This document shows positions 53,495-63,205 of a stretch of 64,000 nucleotides of DNA, one piece after another. The notes beneath the pieces were generated by a model. It made no database searches. It was not told where the DNA came from and saw only the letters and a list, made by a program, of their open reading frames with translations. Position 1 is the stretch's first letter. Each line of letters begins with the position of its first letter. This DNA is from Bog-105 sp963722935 (GTDB lineage: Bacteria > Acidobacteriota > Terriglobia > Bryobacterales > Bryobacteraceae), in the NCBI GenBank assembly GCA_963722935.1, contig CAVROY010000003.1, positions 434,001 through 498,000 on the forward strand, given 5' to 3'. A program made the position numbers and the translations under genes.

Positions 53495-54579
53495 CAGCCG
53501 TTCGGTACAAGAAATCCGTTGAGCCGGTCTACACAGACGGCCGCGATATCGATATCGAAATCGCCGAGCTTTCCGGAGAAGCGGCGGATCAGCAATCCTC
53601 CGGCTCGAGCGACAAGCACATTCAGAAGCTGGCGCAAACTTGGACTCACTTGCCCGAGCCCCAGCCCGGCGACCCAACCTACTATGACCGTCCGTTACTG
53701 AATGAGCCCGTTTGGGAATGGTCGATACCCACTTATTACTACGTCGGTGGTTTAGCGGGAGCCGCGCTCGTGCTGGCGGCCGCTGTTCAGCTCAAACGTT
53801 CGCGTAAGCTCGAGCGGCTCATAAAGCGCTGTCATTGGATCGGCTTTATCGGCTGCGCCATCAGCGGTGCGCTGCTTACGTACGACCTGGGACGTCCGTC
53901 GCGGTTCTTCAACATGCTGCGCGTATTCCGTCCGACTTCACCGATGAACATCGGGACGTGGATACTCTGCGGCGCGGGCGCCACATCGATGACGACCGTA
54001 GTCTTCCGAGGGCGCCGAGGAATGTTCGGATCCATCGGCGAGTGCACAGGATATGCCTCCGGTATTTTGGGCATGGCGCTTGCGACTTACACAGGCGTGT
54101 TAGTCAGTAACACCGCGGTTCCGGTGTGGCAGGAATCGCGACGAGTGCTTCCGGTTTTGTTCGCCGCCTCCGCGATGACGAGTGTGGGATCAGCGTTCGA
54201 ACTATTCCTTGAAAGCGAACCAGAGCGCCGCATCACAAAAGCTTTCGGAAGTATTGGGCAGTTGGCGGAAATCGCGGCGGCGATGGTGACGGAGAAACAA
54301 GTCTCCGTCATTCCGCGCGTGGGAAGACCTTTGAAACGAGGCTTAAGCGGAGCGATGTGGAAGACCGCTGCGATACTCACTGCGACCAGTTTCGTGATCG
54401 GCCTGCTCCCCAACCGCTCGCGCGGCAAGCGAATCGGCGCGGGCGTCCTCGGCACGCTGGGATCATTACTGATGCGCTTCGCGGTAGAGCGTGCAGGCGC
54501 CGCTTCGGCCCGCGACGCGCGCGCCTCTTTTCATCAGCAGCGCGCCGAAACATTTAATGCTGAATTGGAGTCCTCATAA
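53491..54579 (+). CDS. Formate dehydrogenase membrane subunit (NrfD/PsrC-like)
   Basis: A 362-residue membrane protein. An N-terminal soluble stretch of about 75 residues with PGDPTYYDRPLLNEPVWEW is followed by helices typical of NrfD (IPTYYYVGGLAGAALVLAAA; CHWIGFIGCAISGALLTYDL; GRPSRFFNMLRVFRPTSPMN). No heme-ligand pattern of a cytochrome b subunit is seen. It should reduce menaquinone with formate electrons. It ends 30 bases before actA, which suggests one transcript. Confidence 0.88.
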   Translation: MTAVRYKKSVEPVYTDGRDIDIEIAELSGEAADQQSSGSSDKHIQKLAQTWTHLPEPQPGDPTYYDRPLLNEPVWEWSIPTYYYVGGLAGAALVLAAAVQLKRSRKLERLIKRCHWIGFIGCAISGALLTYDLGRPSRFFNMLRVFRPTSPMNIGTWILCGAGATSMTTVVFRGRRGMFGSIGECTGYASGILGMALATYTGVLVSNTAVPVWQESRRVLPVLFAASAMTSVGSAFELFLESEPERRITKAFGSIGQLAEIAAAMVTEKQVSVIPRVGRPLKRGLSGAMWKTAAILTATSFVIGLLPNRSRGKRIGAGVLGTLGSLLMRFAVERAGAASARDARASFHQQRAETFNAELESS

Positions 54580-54609
54580 CGCTAACCCCCGAACGTATAG
54601 CGCGCATCG

Positions 54610-55260
54610 ATGCCCCAATACTTTTCCCGCAACGCGAACTCGGTCGCGCGGCTAACAGTTTTTGGGGGCATCGCCGCGCTAGCGGTTGTGCTGTGGCTGA
54701 GTTATTTGATCGTGCGGTCGCCGTACGAAATGATGCAGAACGTTCCGCGCGAACAACCCGTGCCGTTCAGTCATGAGCATCATGTGAGCGGCTTGGGGAT
54801 CGACTGCCGATACTGCCACACAACTGTCGAGAACTCCTCCTTCGCCAACCTGCCCGCTACTAAGATCTGCATGAACTGCCATTCACAGATGTGGGCCACG
54901 AGTCCCATGCTGGAACCGGTGCGCGAAAGCTACCGCACGGGCAAATCGATTGAATGGACGCGTGTCAACGACCTTCCGGATTTCGTGTACTTCAATCACA
55001 GTATCCATATCCATGAAGGGATTGGCTGCGCGACTTGTCATGGCCGCGTGGACAAGATGCCGCTGACCTGGCAGGGGGCGCCGCTCACCATGGAGTGGTG
55101 CCTCAACTGTCATCGCCATCCGGAGCGTTACGTGCGCCCTCGCGACCAGGTGTTCTCGATGGACTATGTGCCGCCGCCAAACCAGATCGCACTGGGTAAG
55201 CGTCTGATCCGCGAGTATCACATCCAAAGCCTCACCAGTTGTTCCAACTGCCATCGATGA
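54610..55260 (+). CDS. actA: Alternative complex III pentaheme cytochrome c subunit ActA
   Basis: A 216-residue protein with an N-terminal membrane anchor (LTVFGGIAALAVVLWLSYLI) and five CxxCH motifs: CRYCH, CMNCH, CATCH, CLNCH and CSNCH, the last almost at the C-terminus. This is the pentaheme ActA subunit that receives electrons from quinol oxidation and passes them to a mobile cytochrome c. It overlaps actB (ATGA). Confidence 0.94.
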   Translation: MPQYFSRNANSVARLTVFGGIAALAVVLWLSYLIVRSPYEMMQNVPREQPVPFSHEHHVSGLGIDCRYCHTTVENSSFANLPATKICMNCHSQMWATSPMLEPVRESYRTGKSIEWTRVNDLPDFVYFNHSIHIHEGIGCATCHGRVDKMPLTWQGAPLTMEWCLNCHRHPERYVRPRDQVFSMDYVPPPNQIALGKRLIREYHIQSLTSCSNCHR

Positions 55261-58193
55261 GCAAGACGCACAACCACGATCTCATTCCAGTAGAAGCATT
55301 GACCAGGCCCGCGCCGCGCTATTGGCGCAGTCTGGAGGAGTTCGAAGGCACGGCTAGGAACCAGCCGCAAGAAGAAATCGGAGAGGAGGGAATCGAGTTT
55401 TCAGGCGCAAGCCGCCGGCGCTTCCTCTCGTTGATGGCGGGCTCCATGGCCTTGGCGGGTCTTACCGGCTGCACGCGCCAGCCGACCGAAACGATCATGC
55501 CCTATGTCGATCCGCCGGAGAACGTCATTCCGGGCAAGCCGAAATATTATGCAACCGCCGCGCCGGTGAACGGCATCGCCGAAGGAGTCATTGTCGAGAG
55601 CCATCTCGGCCGCCCGACCAAGGTGGAAGGCAACCCCGACCATCCCGCTAACCAGGGCTCCACGAGCGTCCATTCTCAAGCGTGCTTGATGGACCTATAC
55701 GATCCGGATCGCGCAAAAGAGATCGTCTATCTCGGCGTTCCGCGAGCCTGGGACGCGTTTCTTGAGGCCTGGCAGCAAGGGATTGCGCCTGTCGCCGGCG
55801 GCAAAGGCGCCGGATTCCGCGTATTAAGCGAGACGATCGTGTCGCCCACGCTGGGTGCGCAGATTCAGGCGGTACTCAAGAAATATCCCGCGGCACGGTG
55901 GCACCAATTCGATCCTGCCGGTCCGCACTCCGCGCGCGCCGCTGCGCTCACCGTCTTCGGGAAGCCAGTGAACACGTACTACAAATTCGACGCGGCGGAT
56001 GTGGTGGTCTCGCTGGACGCCGATTTTCTGGCGTGCGGCTTCGCTTCGACACGCTACGCCCGGGATTTCTCCATCCGCCGTCGCCGCGGCGATCGCCTCG
56101 ACATGAATCGCCTTTACGCGATCGAGAGCACCATGACCGCAACCGGAGGTAAAGCCGATCACCGGCTCGCGTTGCGGTATGCCGAGGTGGAATCTTTTGC
56201 AATGGAATTGGCTGCGGCGCTTGGCATTGAAGGCAGCGGCAGCGGTGCCTATTCGTTCTGGGTTACGAGGCTGGCGCGCGATCTCCAGGCGCATAAAGGC
56301 TCTTCCGTCATTATTCCTGGCGAGCATCAATCGCCTGCCGTACACGCTCTCGCGCATGCCATGAATGCGGCACTCGGCAACGCCGGCAAAACCGTTATCT
56401 ATACGGACCCGCTTGAAATTCAACCGGTCGATCAGATTGAGTCTCTACGCCAGCTTGCGCGTGAGATGAACAACGGGCAAGTGGAGCTGCTGCTGATTCT
56501 CGGCGGCAATCCGGTCTACAACGCTCCACTCGATTTCGAATTTGCGAAAGGACTCGAGCGAGTTAAAACGTCTATTCATACCGGGCTGCACTTCAACGAG
56601 ACTTCGTTGAAGACCACCTGGCACATTCCGGAGCCACACTTCCTCGAAGACTGGGGCGATGCGCGCGCTTTCGATGGAACCGTCAGCATCATCCAGCCGC
56701 TGATTGCGCCGCTTTACGACGGGTCGCACTCGCAACTCCAAATTCTGGACGCGATGTTGCAGTTACCGGGCCGCTCGTCTTATGAGATCGTGCGCGCCTA
56801 CTGGACGGCGCAAAGCGGCTCGAACGATTTCGAGCAGTGGTGGCGCAAGTCGGTCCACGACGGCCTTGTCGAAAATTCGGCGTTGCCCGCTATCGCACCG
56901 GCGTCGCGCAAGAACTTCACCATGGTTTCGGCGCCTCGCCCGAAAGGGCTTCTCGAGCTGGTCTTCCGGCCCGACGTGTATATGTACGACGGCCGCTACA
57001 CCAATAACGTCTGGCTGCAGGAGTTGCCGCATCCCATGACCAAGCTGACCTGGGATAACGCCGTCTTTCTCAGTCCCAAAACCGCGCGGCGCCTCGGCTT
57101 CGATAACCAGCAGCACGTCGAATTGAATTTCCGCGGCCGGCGCGTGCAGGGCTCCGTTTGGATTTTGCCGGGCCAGCCTGACGAATCGGTAACAGTCGAT
57201 CTCGGCTGGGGCCGCTGGCATTCCGGGCGCGCCGGAAACGGAGCTGGATTCAATGCGTATGCATTGCGCTCCTCGGACGCGCTGTGGTCCGGCGTTGACG
57301 TCGAGCTTCGTAAACTCGACACGCCGTATCCACTCGCGACAACCCAGATGCAGCAAGCGATGGAAGGTCGCGATGTTGTGATCTCGAACAGCATTGAAGG
57401 CTACAAAAAAGATCGCGATTTCGTGTCGCAGGTAGAACACCCGCCGCCCGAGAACTTAACCATCTATCCACATTGGTATTACACCGGGTACGCGTGGTCG
57501 ATGTCGATCGATTTAAGCGCGTGTGTCAACTGCCAGGCGTGCGTGGTCGCGTGCCAGGCGGAGAACAACATTCCCGTAGTAGGCAAGGAGCAGGTGCTCG
57601 CGCGCCGCGCCATGCACTGGCTGCGCATCGACACCTATTACAAAGGCGACATCGACCTGCCCGCCGCGCACTACATGCCGGTGCCGTGCATGCAATGCGA
57701 AAACGCGCCGTGCGAGCTGGTCTGTCCGGTACAGGCCACCAATCACAGCCGGGATGGGCTGAACGACATGGTTTACAACCGCTGCATCGGCACGCGATAC
57801 TGCTCCAACAACTGTCCTTACAAAGTTCGGCGCTTTAATTTCCTGCTCTTTCAGGATTGGAGCACCGAGACCTGGAAGATGCAGCGCAATCCCGACGTGT
57901 CGGTTCGCAGCCGCGGAGTTATGGAGAAATGCACGTACTGCGTACAGCGTATCCGAGAAGCGGAGATTACTTCTCAAGACGAGAATCGCTTCATTCGCGA
58001 TGGCGAAATTCAAACCGCTTGTATGCAGGCGTGCCCCACGCAAGCGATCGTTTTCGGCGATAAAAATAATCCGGCTAACCGCGTTTCCAAGCTGAAAGCC
58101 GAAAACCTAAACTACGCCTTGTATGCGGAGCTGAACACGCGGCCTCGCACCACTTATTTGGCCGAGCTGCGCAATCCGAATCCGGAGTTTTGA
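55257..58193 (+). CDS. actB: Alternative complex III subunit ActB (molybdopterin-like and iron-sulfur domains fused)
   Basis: Starting at the ATG that overlaps the actA stop, the protein has 978 residues. A Tat motif SRRRFLSLMAGSMALAG near residues 54-70 directs export. The B1 part resembles molybdopterin oxidoreductases but lacks an N-terminal Fe-S box and in the family binds no Mo cofactor. The C-terminal B2 part holds four cluster motifs (CVNCQACVVACQAEN; CMQCENAPCELVCPV; CIGTRYCSNNCPYK; CTYCVQRIRE...CMQACPTQAI). It conducts electrons within the complex. Confidence 0.95.
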   Translation: MSKTHNHDLIPVEALTRPAPRYWRSLEEFEGTARNQPQEEIGEEGIEFSGASRRRFLSLMAGSMALAGLTGCTRQPTETIMPYVDPPENVIPGKPKYYATAAPVNGIAEGVIVESHLGRPTKVEGNPDHPANQGSTSVHSQACLMDLYDPDRAKEIVYLGVPRAWDAFLEAWQQGIAPVAGGKGAGFRVLSETIVSPTLGAQIQAVLKKYPAARWHQFDPAGPHSARAAALTVFGKPVNTYYKFDAADVVVSLDADFLACGFASTRYARDFSIRRRRGDRLDMNRLYAIESTMTATGGKADHRLALRYAEVESFAMELAAALGIEGSGSGAYSFWVTRLARDLQAHKGSSVIIPGEHQSPAVHALAHAMNAALGNAGKTVIYTDPLEIQPVDQIESLRQLAREMNNGQVELLLILGGNPVYNAPLDFEFAKGLERVKTSIHTGLHFNETSLKTTWHIPEPHFLEDWGDARAFDGTVSIIQPLIAPLYDGSHSQLQILDAMLQLPGRSSYEIVRAYWTAQSGSNDFEQWWRKSVHDGLVENSALPAIAPASRKNFTMVSAPRPKGLLELVFRPDVYMYDGRYTNNVWLQELPHPMTKLTWDNAVFLSPKTARRLGFDNQQHVELNFRGRRVQGSVWILPGQPDESVTVDLGWGRWHSGRAGNGAGFNAYALRSSDALWSGVDVELRKLDTPYPLATTQMQQAMEGRDVVISNSIEGYKKDRDFVSQVEHPPPENLTIYPHWYYTGYAWSMSIDLSACVNCQACVVACQAENNIPVVGKEQVLARRAMHWLRIDTYYKGDIDLPAAHYMPVPCMQCENAPCELVCPVQATNHSRDGLNDMVYNRCIGTRYCSNNCPYKVRRFNFLLFQDWSTETWKMQRNPDVSVRSRGVMEKCTYCVQRIREAEITSQDENRFIRDGEIQTACMQACPTQAIVFGDKNNPANRVSKLKAENLNYALYAELNTRPRTTYLAELRNPNPEF

Positions 58194-59609
58194 GTGGCGC
58201 AAGCGATAGCGGTTGAAGAACGGCAACGACATGCGGCCCGGCCGCTGGATCCAAACAATCCGCTGGCGGTGGTTGCACCGAGCACGACCTTCGAGACGGT
58301 GAGCGAGCAAATAAGCTCCATCGTGCTGACCCGCAAGACACCGCTCTTTTGGTGGTGCGTTTTCGGTTTCGGCTTGTTCCTGTTTCTCGTGTTCGGAATC
58401 GCGGTCACGTATCTGCTCGGCAAGGGCGTTGGCATTTGGGGCGTCGAAATTCCGGTGGCATGGGGATTTGCGATCACGAATTTTGTCTGGTGGATCGGAA
58501 TTGGGCACGCGGGCACGCTGATCTCCGCCTTCTTGCTGCTCATGAGACAGAGCTGGCGCAATTCCATCAACCGGTTCGCGGAAGCGATGACCATTTTCGC
58601 GGTGATGTGCGCCGGGATGTTTCCTTTTTTGCACCTGGGCCGGGCCTGGATCTTTTATTGGATTCTTCCGTATCCCAACACCATGACCGCGCAGCCGAAT
58701 TTCCGTAGCCCGTTGGTTTGGGACGTGTTCGCGGTCTCGACGTACTTCACGATATCGCTGTTGTTCTGGTACATCGGGATGATTCCCGATCTCGGTACTT
58801 TGCGGGATCGCGCGGTGGGCGGATTTCAGAAGGGTTTTTATGGTGTTCTCGCTTTCGGCTGGCGAGGATCTTCGCATCATTGGAAGCTGCACGAGACCGC
58901 CTGCCTGCTACTGGCCGGCATCGCGACACCGCTTGTGCTTTCCGTACACACGGTCGTCAGCTTCGATTTCACGATTGCCATCCTGCCCGGTTGGCACTCC
59001 ACCATTTTTCCGCCCTACTTCGTCGCAGGAGCGATTTATTCGGGCTTCGCGATGGTACTGGCGCTGGGCCTTCCGCTCCGCAAAGTCTATGGACTGCACA
59101 ATCTCATCACCGTCCGGCATTTGAATAACTGCGGAAAACTGATGCTGGCCACCGGGCTTTTTCTCGCTTACACCTATTTGATTGAGCCGTTCACAGCGTG
59201 GTACAGCGGCAACGGTTTTGAGATGTATACCGTGCACAATCGCGCCGTCGGGCCCCATTCCTGGAGTTATTGGCTCGTCATTTTGATGAATGTCATCATT
59301 CCACAGTCGTTGTGGTTTTACAAAGTTCGCACCAGGCCCATCCCGCTGTTTGCCGTGTCGATGGTCGTGCTGGTCGGGATGTGGGTGGAGCGCTTCATGA
59401 TTATCGTCACGGCGCTCGATCGCGATTTCCTGCCTTCTTCCTGGTCGAATTTTATTGCCACTTTCTGGGACAACGCAACGTTCTGGGGCTCGATCGGCAT
59501 GTTTCTCGTCCTTTTTATGCTCTTCGTGCGCTTTCTTCCGATGATCCCCATGGCGGAAGTCCGCACGTTACTGCCGTTCTCCAGACCGGGCGGAGGAAGC
59601 GAGAAGTGA
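58194..59609 (+). CDS. actC: Alternative complex III membrane subunit ActC (NrfD-like)
   Basis: A 471-residue membrane protein with GTG start immediately after actB. About ten transmembrane helices are visible. Conserved segments are WWIGIGHAGTLISAFLLLMR, GMFPFLHLGRAWIFYWILPY and SVHTVVSFDFTIAILPGWHS, typical of the quinol-binding NrfD-like ActC. The stop overlaps the actD start (GTGA). Confidence 0.95.
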   Translation: MAQAIAVEERQRHAARPLDPNNPLAVVAPSTTFETVSEQISSIVLTRKTPLFWWCVFGFGLFLFLVFGIAVTYLLGKGVGIWGVEIPVAWGFAITNFVWWIGIGHAGTLISAFLLLMRQSWRNSINRFAEAMTIFAVMCAGMFPFLHLGRAWIFYWILPYPNTMTAQPNFRSPLVWDVFAVSTYFTISLLFWYIGMIPDLGTLRDRAVGGFQKGFYGVLAFGWRGSSHHWKLHETACLLLAGIATPLVLSVHTVVSFDFTIAILPGWHSTIFPPYFVAGAIYSGFAMVLALGLPLRKVYGLHNLITVRHLNNCGKLMLATGLFLAYTYLIEPFTAWYSGNGFEMYTVHNRAVGPHSWSYWLVILMNVIIPQSLWFYKVRTRPIPLFAVSMVVLVGMWVERFMIIVTALDRDFLPSSWSNFIATFWDNATFWGSIGMFLVLFMLFVRFLPMIPMAEVRTLLPFSRPGGGSEK

Positions 59610-60142
59610 ACGAAAGCGAAATTTACGGCCTGGTCGCCGAGTTCGACGACCCCACCGCCCTGCTCGAAGCAGCCCATGAAATAAAAAGGCAAGGCTTTCG
59701 AAAACTCGAAGCCTACACTCCCTATCCAATGAAAGATTTGGAGGAGGTCATTCCAGGGCGGAACCTCGTTCCTCCGATCGTCTTGATTGGTGGATTGATA
59801 GGAGCCGCGACGGCCTGGAGCATGGAGTACTACATCGCCGCCATCGACTATCCGATCAATGTGGGCGGCCGGCCACTGTATAGCTGGCCATCGTTCATTC
59901 CCATCCTGTTCGAGCTGACGGTGCTGTTTGCGGGCTGCTCCGCATTTTTCGGAACGCTGGCGTTGTGCGGCTTTCCGCGGCCGCATTTTCCGTTATTTAA
60001 TTTGCCTCAGTTCAGCCAGGCAACGAGCAGCCGCTTTTTCCTTTGTATCGAGAAAAGCGACCCACTCTACGACTCGCAGCTGACGGCCAGTTTTCTTCGC
60101 GATCTCGCGCCGATAGGAGTCTGGGAAGTTGAGAACACCTAG
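59606..60142 (+). CDS. actD: Alternative complex III subunit ActD (DUF3341)
   Basis: A 178-residue protein from GTG 59606, overlapping the actC stop; longer upstream frames are out-of-frame actC sequence. It begins NESEIYGLVAEFDDPTALLE and has two transmembrane helices (PPIVLIGGLIGAATAWSMEY; FIPILFELTVLFAGCSAFFG) with HPL-like PRPHFPLFNL and a soluble end. ActD supports complex assembly. It overlaps actE by 14 bases. Confidence 0.92.
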   Translation: MNESEIYGLVAEFDDPTALLEAAHEIKRQGFRKLEAYTPYPMKDLEEVIPGRNLVPPIVLIGGLIGAATAWSMEYYIAAIDYPINVGGRPLYSWPSFIPILFELTVLFAGCSAFFGTLALCGFPRPHFPLFNLPQFSQATSSRFFLCIEKSDPLYDSQLTASFLRDLAPIGVWEVENT

Positions 60143-60704
60143 CTCCATAGCGATCGTGACAGCGGCGCTCTTATGGACCACCGCGTGCCGCCAGGATATG
60201 CAGGACCAGCCGAAATATAAAGCGCTGGGAGAAAACAGATTCTTTGCCGATGGGCGGAATGCGCGGCCCATCCCGGCTGGAACCATCGCCCGCGACGAGT
60301 TGAACGATACAGATTCTTTTCACACCGGCGTAGCCAACGGCGCGTTTGTCGATACGATTCCAGTCAGTATCGATGCACGGCTCCTCGATCGCGGCCGCGA
60401 CCGGTACGACATTTACTGTAGTCCGTGTCATGGCCGCACTGGAGACGGCAACGGAATGGTTGCGCAGCGTGGCGTGCGCGCTCCCGCCAATTTTCATACC
60501 GATCGCCTCCGCTCCGTCCCGCCCGGCTATTTGTATCAGGTCATCGCCTATGGGTATGGCGCGATGGGCGATTACGGAGACCAGATTGCCGTGAATGATC
60601 GATGGGCGATCGTGGCCTATTTGCGCGCGCTGCAGCTCAGCCGCAACGCCACGTTAAGGGATGTTCCGGCCGAGTCGCGCGGCCAGCTCGGGAGCGGACA
60701 ATGA
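60129..60704 (+). CDS. actE: Alternative complex III monoheme cytochrome c subunit ActE
   Basis: A 191-residue protein from TTG 60129, with a lipoprotein-like N-terminus (LLWTTAC, Cys at about 20) and one heme motif, CSPCH at Cys97, followed by GRTGDGNGMVAQRGVR. The distal Met ligand probably lies in YGYGAMGDYG. In the family it docks the electron acceptor. Its stop overlaps the actF start (ATGA). Confidence 0.93.
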   Translation: MRTPSSIAIVTAALLWTTACRQDMQDQPKYKALGENRFFADGRNARPIPAGTIARDELNDTDSFHTGVANGAFVDTIPVSIDARLLDRGRDRYDIYCSPCHGRTGDGNGMVAQRGVRAPANFHTDRLRSVPPGYLYQVIAYGYGAMGDYGDQIAVNDRWAIVAYLRALQLSRNATLRDVPAESRGQLGSGQ

Positions 60705-61897
60705 CATACCCCGTTCATGTGTCGCCCTTCGATGCATCGCCCGAATTGCGGCAGGATCTGCGCCGTATCTTCACACCCGCGCTCGGTCTCGGCATCGCGC
60801 TGTTCGTCATCTCGGCAATCGGCGGATACTTCAGCCCCGGCGATTTTTTCCACTCCTATTTGATGGGTTATCTATTCTGGCTGGGTCTGACGCTCGGGTC
60901 CATGGGCATCGTGATGCTGCAGTATTTGACCGCCGGCGCCTGGGGAATTATGACGCGCCGGACCCTCGAAGCCGCCAGCCGTACGCTTCCCCTGTGTGCG
61001 ATTCTGTTCATCCCGATCGCGATTGGCATGCCGTGGCTATACGATTGGGCGCACTCGGATCTGGTTAAGAACGAATACGTCCTGCGCCATCGCTACATAT
61101 ACATGAATCCGGCGATGTTCATCGGTCGGGCAATCGTCTATTTCGCGATTTGGGGAACTGTCGCCTATTTCCTGAATAAGTGGTCCGCCAGGCAGGACGA
61201 GGAAGGCGGATTCGAAAAACGGCTTGCGTCATTGAGCGCTCCGGGGCTGCTTATTTATGTGTTCACGATCACTTTTGCGACGGTTGACTGGGCGGAATCG
61301 CTCGAGAGTAACTGGTACTCCACCATTTGGGGATTTCTGTTCGTTGCCCGCGAAGGCTTGGCCTCGTTCGCGTTCGTCATTATCGCCATGGCGCTACTTT
61401 CGCGAAGAGAGCCGCTGGCCAGCAGATTCAAACCGGCGCATCTGCACGATCTGGGCAAATTATTGCTGGTCTTCGTGATGTTGTGGGCCTACTTCGAATT
61501 TTCGCAGTTAGTCATTGTCTGGTCTGGTAATTTGACCGACGAAATTCCGTGGTACCTGCACAGATTTGCCACATCCTGGGGCTGGCTCGGCGTGATGCTC
61601 ATCGTATTGGAGTTCATTGTCCCGTTCCTGCTGCTGCTCTCGCGTCCGCTCAAGCGAAATGTGATTGCTCTGTGTTCGGTGGTGGGTCTTATCATTTTCA
61701 TGCGCTGGGTGGACCTGATGTGGATCGTCATGCCGAACTATTATCAGCGCGGCTTCCGCCTCACGTGGCTCAATCTCGCGGTTCCCCTCGCCATCGGCTG
61801 TGTGTGGATTGCGGTCTTTGTCTGGCAGCTGAAAAATCGGCCGCTGCTCCCTATCAACGCGCCCAATCTTGAAAGAGCTTTGCACCATGGCGAATGA
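60701..61897 (+). CDS. actF: Alternative complex III membrane subunit ActF
   Basis: A 398-residue membrane protein starting MTYPVHVSPFDASPELRQDL at the ATG overlapping the actE stop; the longer frame is actE out of frame. About ten helices, with segments such as LGSMGIVMLQYLTAGAWGIM, FATVDWAESLESNWYSTIWG and FIMRWVDLMWIVMPNYYQRG-like sequence (IIFMRWVDLMWIVMPNYY). ActF is the second NrfD-derived membrane subunit. Confidence 0.93.
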   Translation: MTYPVHVSPFDASPELRQDLRRIFTPALGLGIALFVISAIGGYFSPGDFFHSYLMGYLFWLGLTLGSMGIVMLQYLTAGAWGIMTRRTLEAASRTLPLCAILFIPIAIGMPWLYDWAHSDLVKNEYVLRHRYIYMNPAMFIGRAIVYFAIWGTVAYFLNKWSARQDEEGGFEKRLASLSAPGLLIYVFTITFATVDWAESLESNWYSTIWGFLFVAREGLASFAFVIIAMALLSRREPLASRFKPAHLHDLGKLLLVFVMLWAYFEFSQLVIVWSGNLTDEIPWYLHRFATSWGWLGVMLIVLEFIVPFLLLLSRPLKRNVIALCSVVGLIIFMRWVDLMWIVMPNYYQRGFRLTWLNLAVPLAIGCVWIAVFVWQLKNRPLLPINAPNLERALHHGE

Positions 61898-62366
61898 AAC
61901 ACGGGCGAGTGAAACACGGCACGAAGAGACTCGTTTCGAACATTCCGATATCGATAATCGCGGAACTTTCATTGCCGTCATCTCGACCTTCATAGGAATG
62001 TGGATCGTTGTCGGTCTACTGTATTTCCTCTTTGCCTATTTTGTTCATCGGCGCGCGGAACTAAGCCCTGCTCCACTGCCCATCGCGATACACGGGAACC
62101 CATTGCCTCCCTATCCACGGCTGCAGAGCGCTCCGGCCCGGGATTTGAAAACATTTCGGGCTCGCCAGGATTGGGAATTGAGCCATTACTACTGGATAGA
62201 CAAGAGCAAGGGAACTGTTGCGATTCCTATCGAGCGCGCCATCGAGATTCTCGCCGCGCGCGGCATCCCGCCTCAGAAGCAGCCGCCGAATCTGGTTTTA
62301 TCGCAGCCCCAGGCCGGTACGCGTGAAACCGGTTTCGAAGGGAAAGTGGAGCCGGAGCCGCGATGA
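61887..62366 (+). CDS. Single-pass membrane protein of the actABCDEF-cox cluster
   Basis: A 159-residue protein from ATG 61887, overlapping actF by 11 bases. A charged N-terminus (TRASETRHEETRFEHSDIDN) precedes one transmembrane helix (VISTFIGMWIVVGLLYFLFA). A periplasmic domain follows with LQSAPARDLKTFRARQDWEL and WIDKSKGTVAIPIERAIEIL. The last segment is common in small proteins next to alternative complex III and cytochrome oxidase genes, where it precedes SCO. It could correspond to ActG of some species; I cannot confirm this. Confidence 0.75.
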   Translation: MANETRASETRHEETRFEHSDIDNRGTFIAVISTFIGMWIVVGLLYFLFAYFVHRRAELSPAPLPIAIHGNPLPPYPRLQSAPARDLKTFRARQDWELSHYYWIDKSKGTVAIPIERAIEILAARGIPPQKQPPNLVLSQPQAGTRETGFEGKVEPEPR

Positions 62367-63205
62367 AACACTCCCCTTTTATCGTCATGTGGATTGGTTT
62401 GTTGGCGGCGACGCTCGCGCCCGCTGCCCCGTCGGCACCCGATGCGCCCACTCTGCAAGGGAAGTTTAAGGGCATCGGAATCGAACAGAAGCGGAACGCC
62501 CAAATTCCTCTCGATACCGTCTTCAGCGACGAGAGCGGGGCTTCCGTTCCGCTGCGGGCCTTCTTCGGGAAGAAGCCGGTTCTGCTGGCCTTGGTCTACT
62601 ATCGCTGTCCTATGCTGTGCAGCCAGATTTTGAGCGGCGTCGTCGCCGGACTTCGCCCTCTATCGCTGAAGCCGGGCCGCGATTTCGAAATCGTGGCGAT
62701 CAGCTTCGATCCCGGCGATACGCCCGCCGAAGCTGCCCTGAAACGAGATCACTACTCGCGCAGCTATTCGAGCAAGGCGGGGACCAACGGCTGGCATTTT
62801 CTCACCGGGACCCAATCTTCCATTCAAGCGGTCACCCAGGCGGTGGGGTTCCATTATCGCTGGGATCCCGTGAATAAAATCTTCATCCATGCAAGCGGCA
62901 TCATGCTTCTCACCCCCGAAGGCCGCATCTCTCGTTATCTATACGGGGTCTACTACGAGCCGAAGGATCTGGAGCTGGGGATGGTCGAATCGTCTCACAA
63001 CCGCATCGGCTCGCCGGTTGACGAGATCCTGCTGCTCTGTTATCACTACGATCCCAAGACCGGCAAATATGGAGCCGTCGTGCTGAACATTCTGCGCCTT
63101 GGCGCCATCCTCACGCTCCTCGTCTTGGGATCTGTGCTGTTTGTGTTTTGGCGTCTGGAACTGCGCAAACACCGGAACGCGTTAAAGGAGGCGCCATACG
63201 CATGA
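62363..63205 (+). CDS. SCO1/SenC-type copper chaperone
   Basis: A 280-residue thioredoxin-like protein that helps build the CuA site of cytochrome oxidase. A signal peptide (MKHSPFIVMWIGLLAATLAP) leads to the copper motif YYRCPMLC (Cys82, Cys86); the third ligand is His176 in IFIHASGIM. A C-terminal transmembrane helix (LRLGAILTLLVLGSVLFVFW) anchors it. It overlaps the ctaC start (ATGA). Confidence 0.92.
   Translation: MKHSPFIVMWIGLLAATLAPAAPSAPDAPTLQGKFKGIGIEQKRNAQIPLDTVFSDESGASVPLRAFFGKKPVLLALVYYRCPMLCSQILSGVVAGLRPLSLKPGRDFEIVAISFDPGDTPAEAALKRDHYSRSYSSKAGTNGWHFLTGTQSSIQAVTQAVGFHYRWDPVNKIFIHASGIMLLTPEGRISRYLYGVYYEPKDLELGMVESSHNRIGSPVDEILLLCYHYDPKTGKYGAVVLNILRLGAILTLLVLGSVLFVFWRLELRKHRNALKEAPYA

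Noticed and set aside
59270..59605. 5' extension of actD
   Set aside because: It is actC sequence read out of frame; the GTG at 59606 overlaps the actC stop as elsewhere in the operon.
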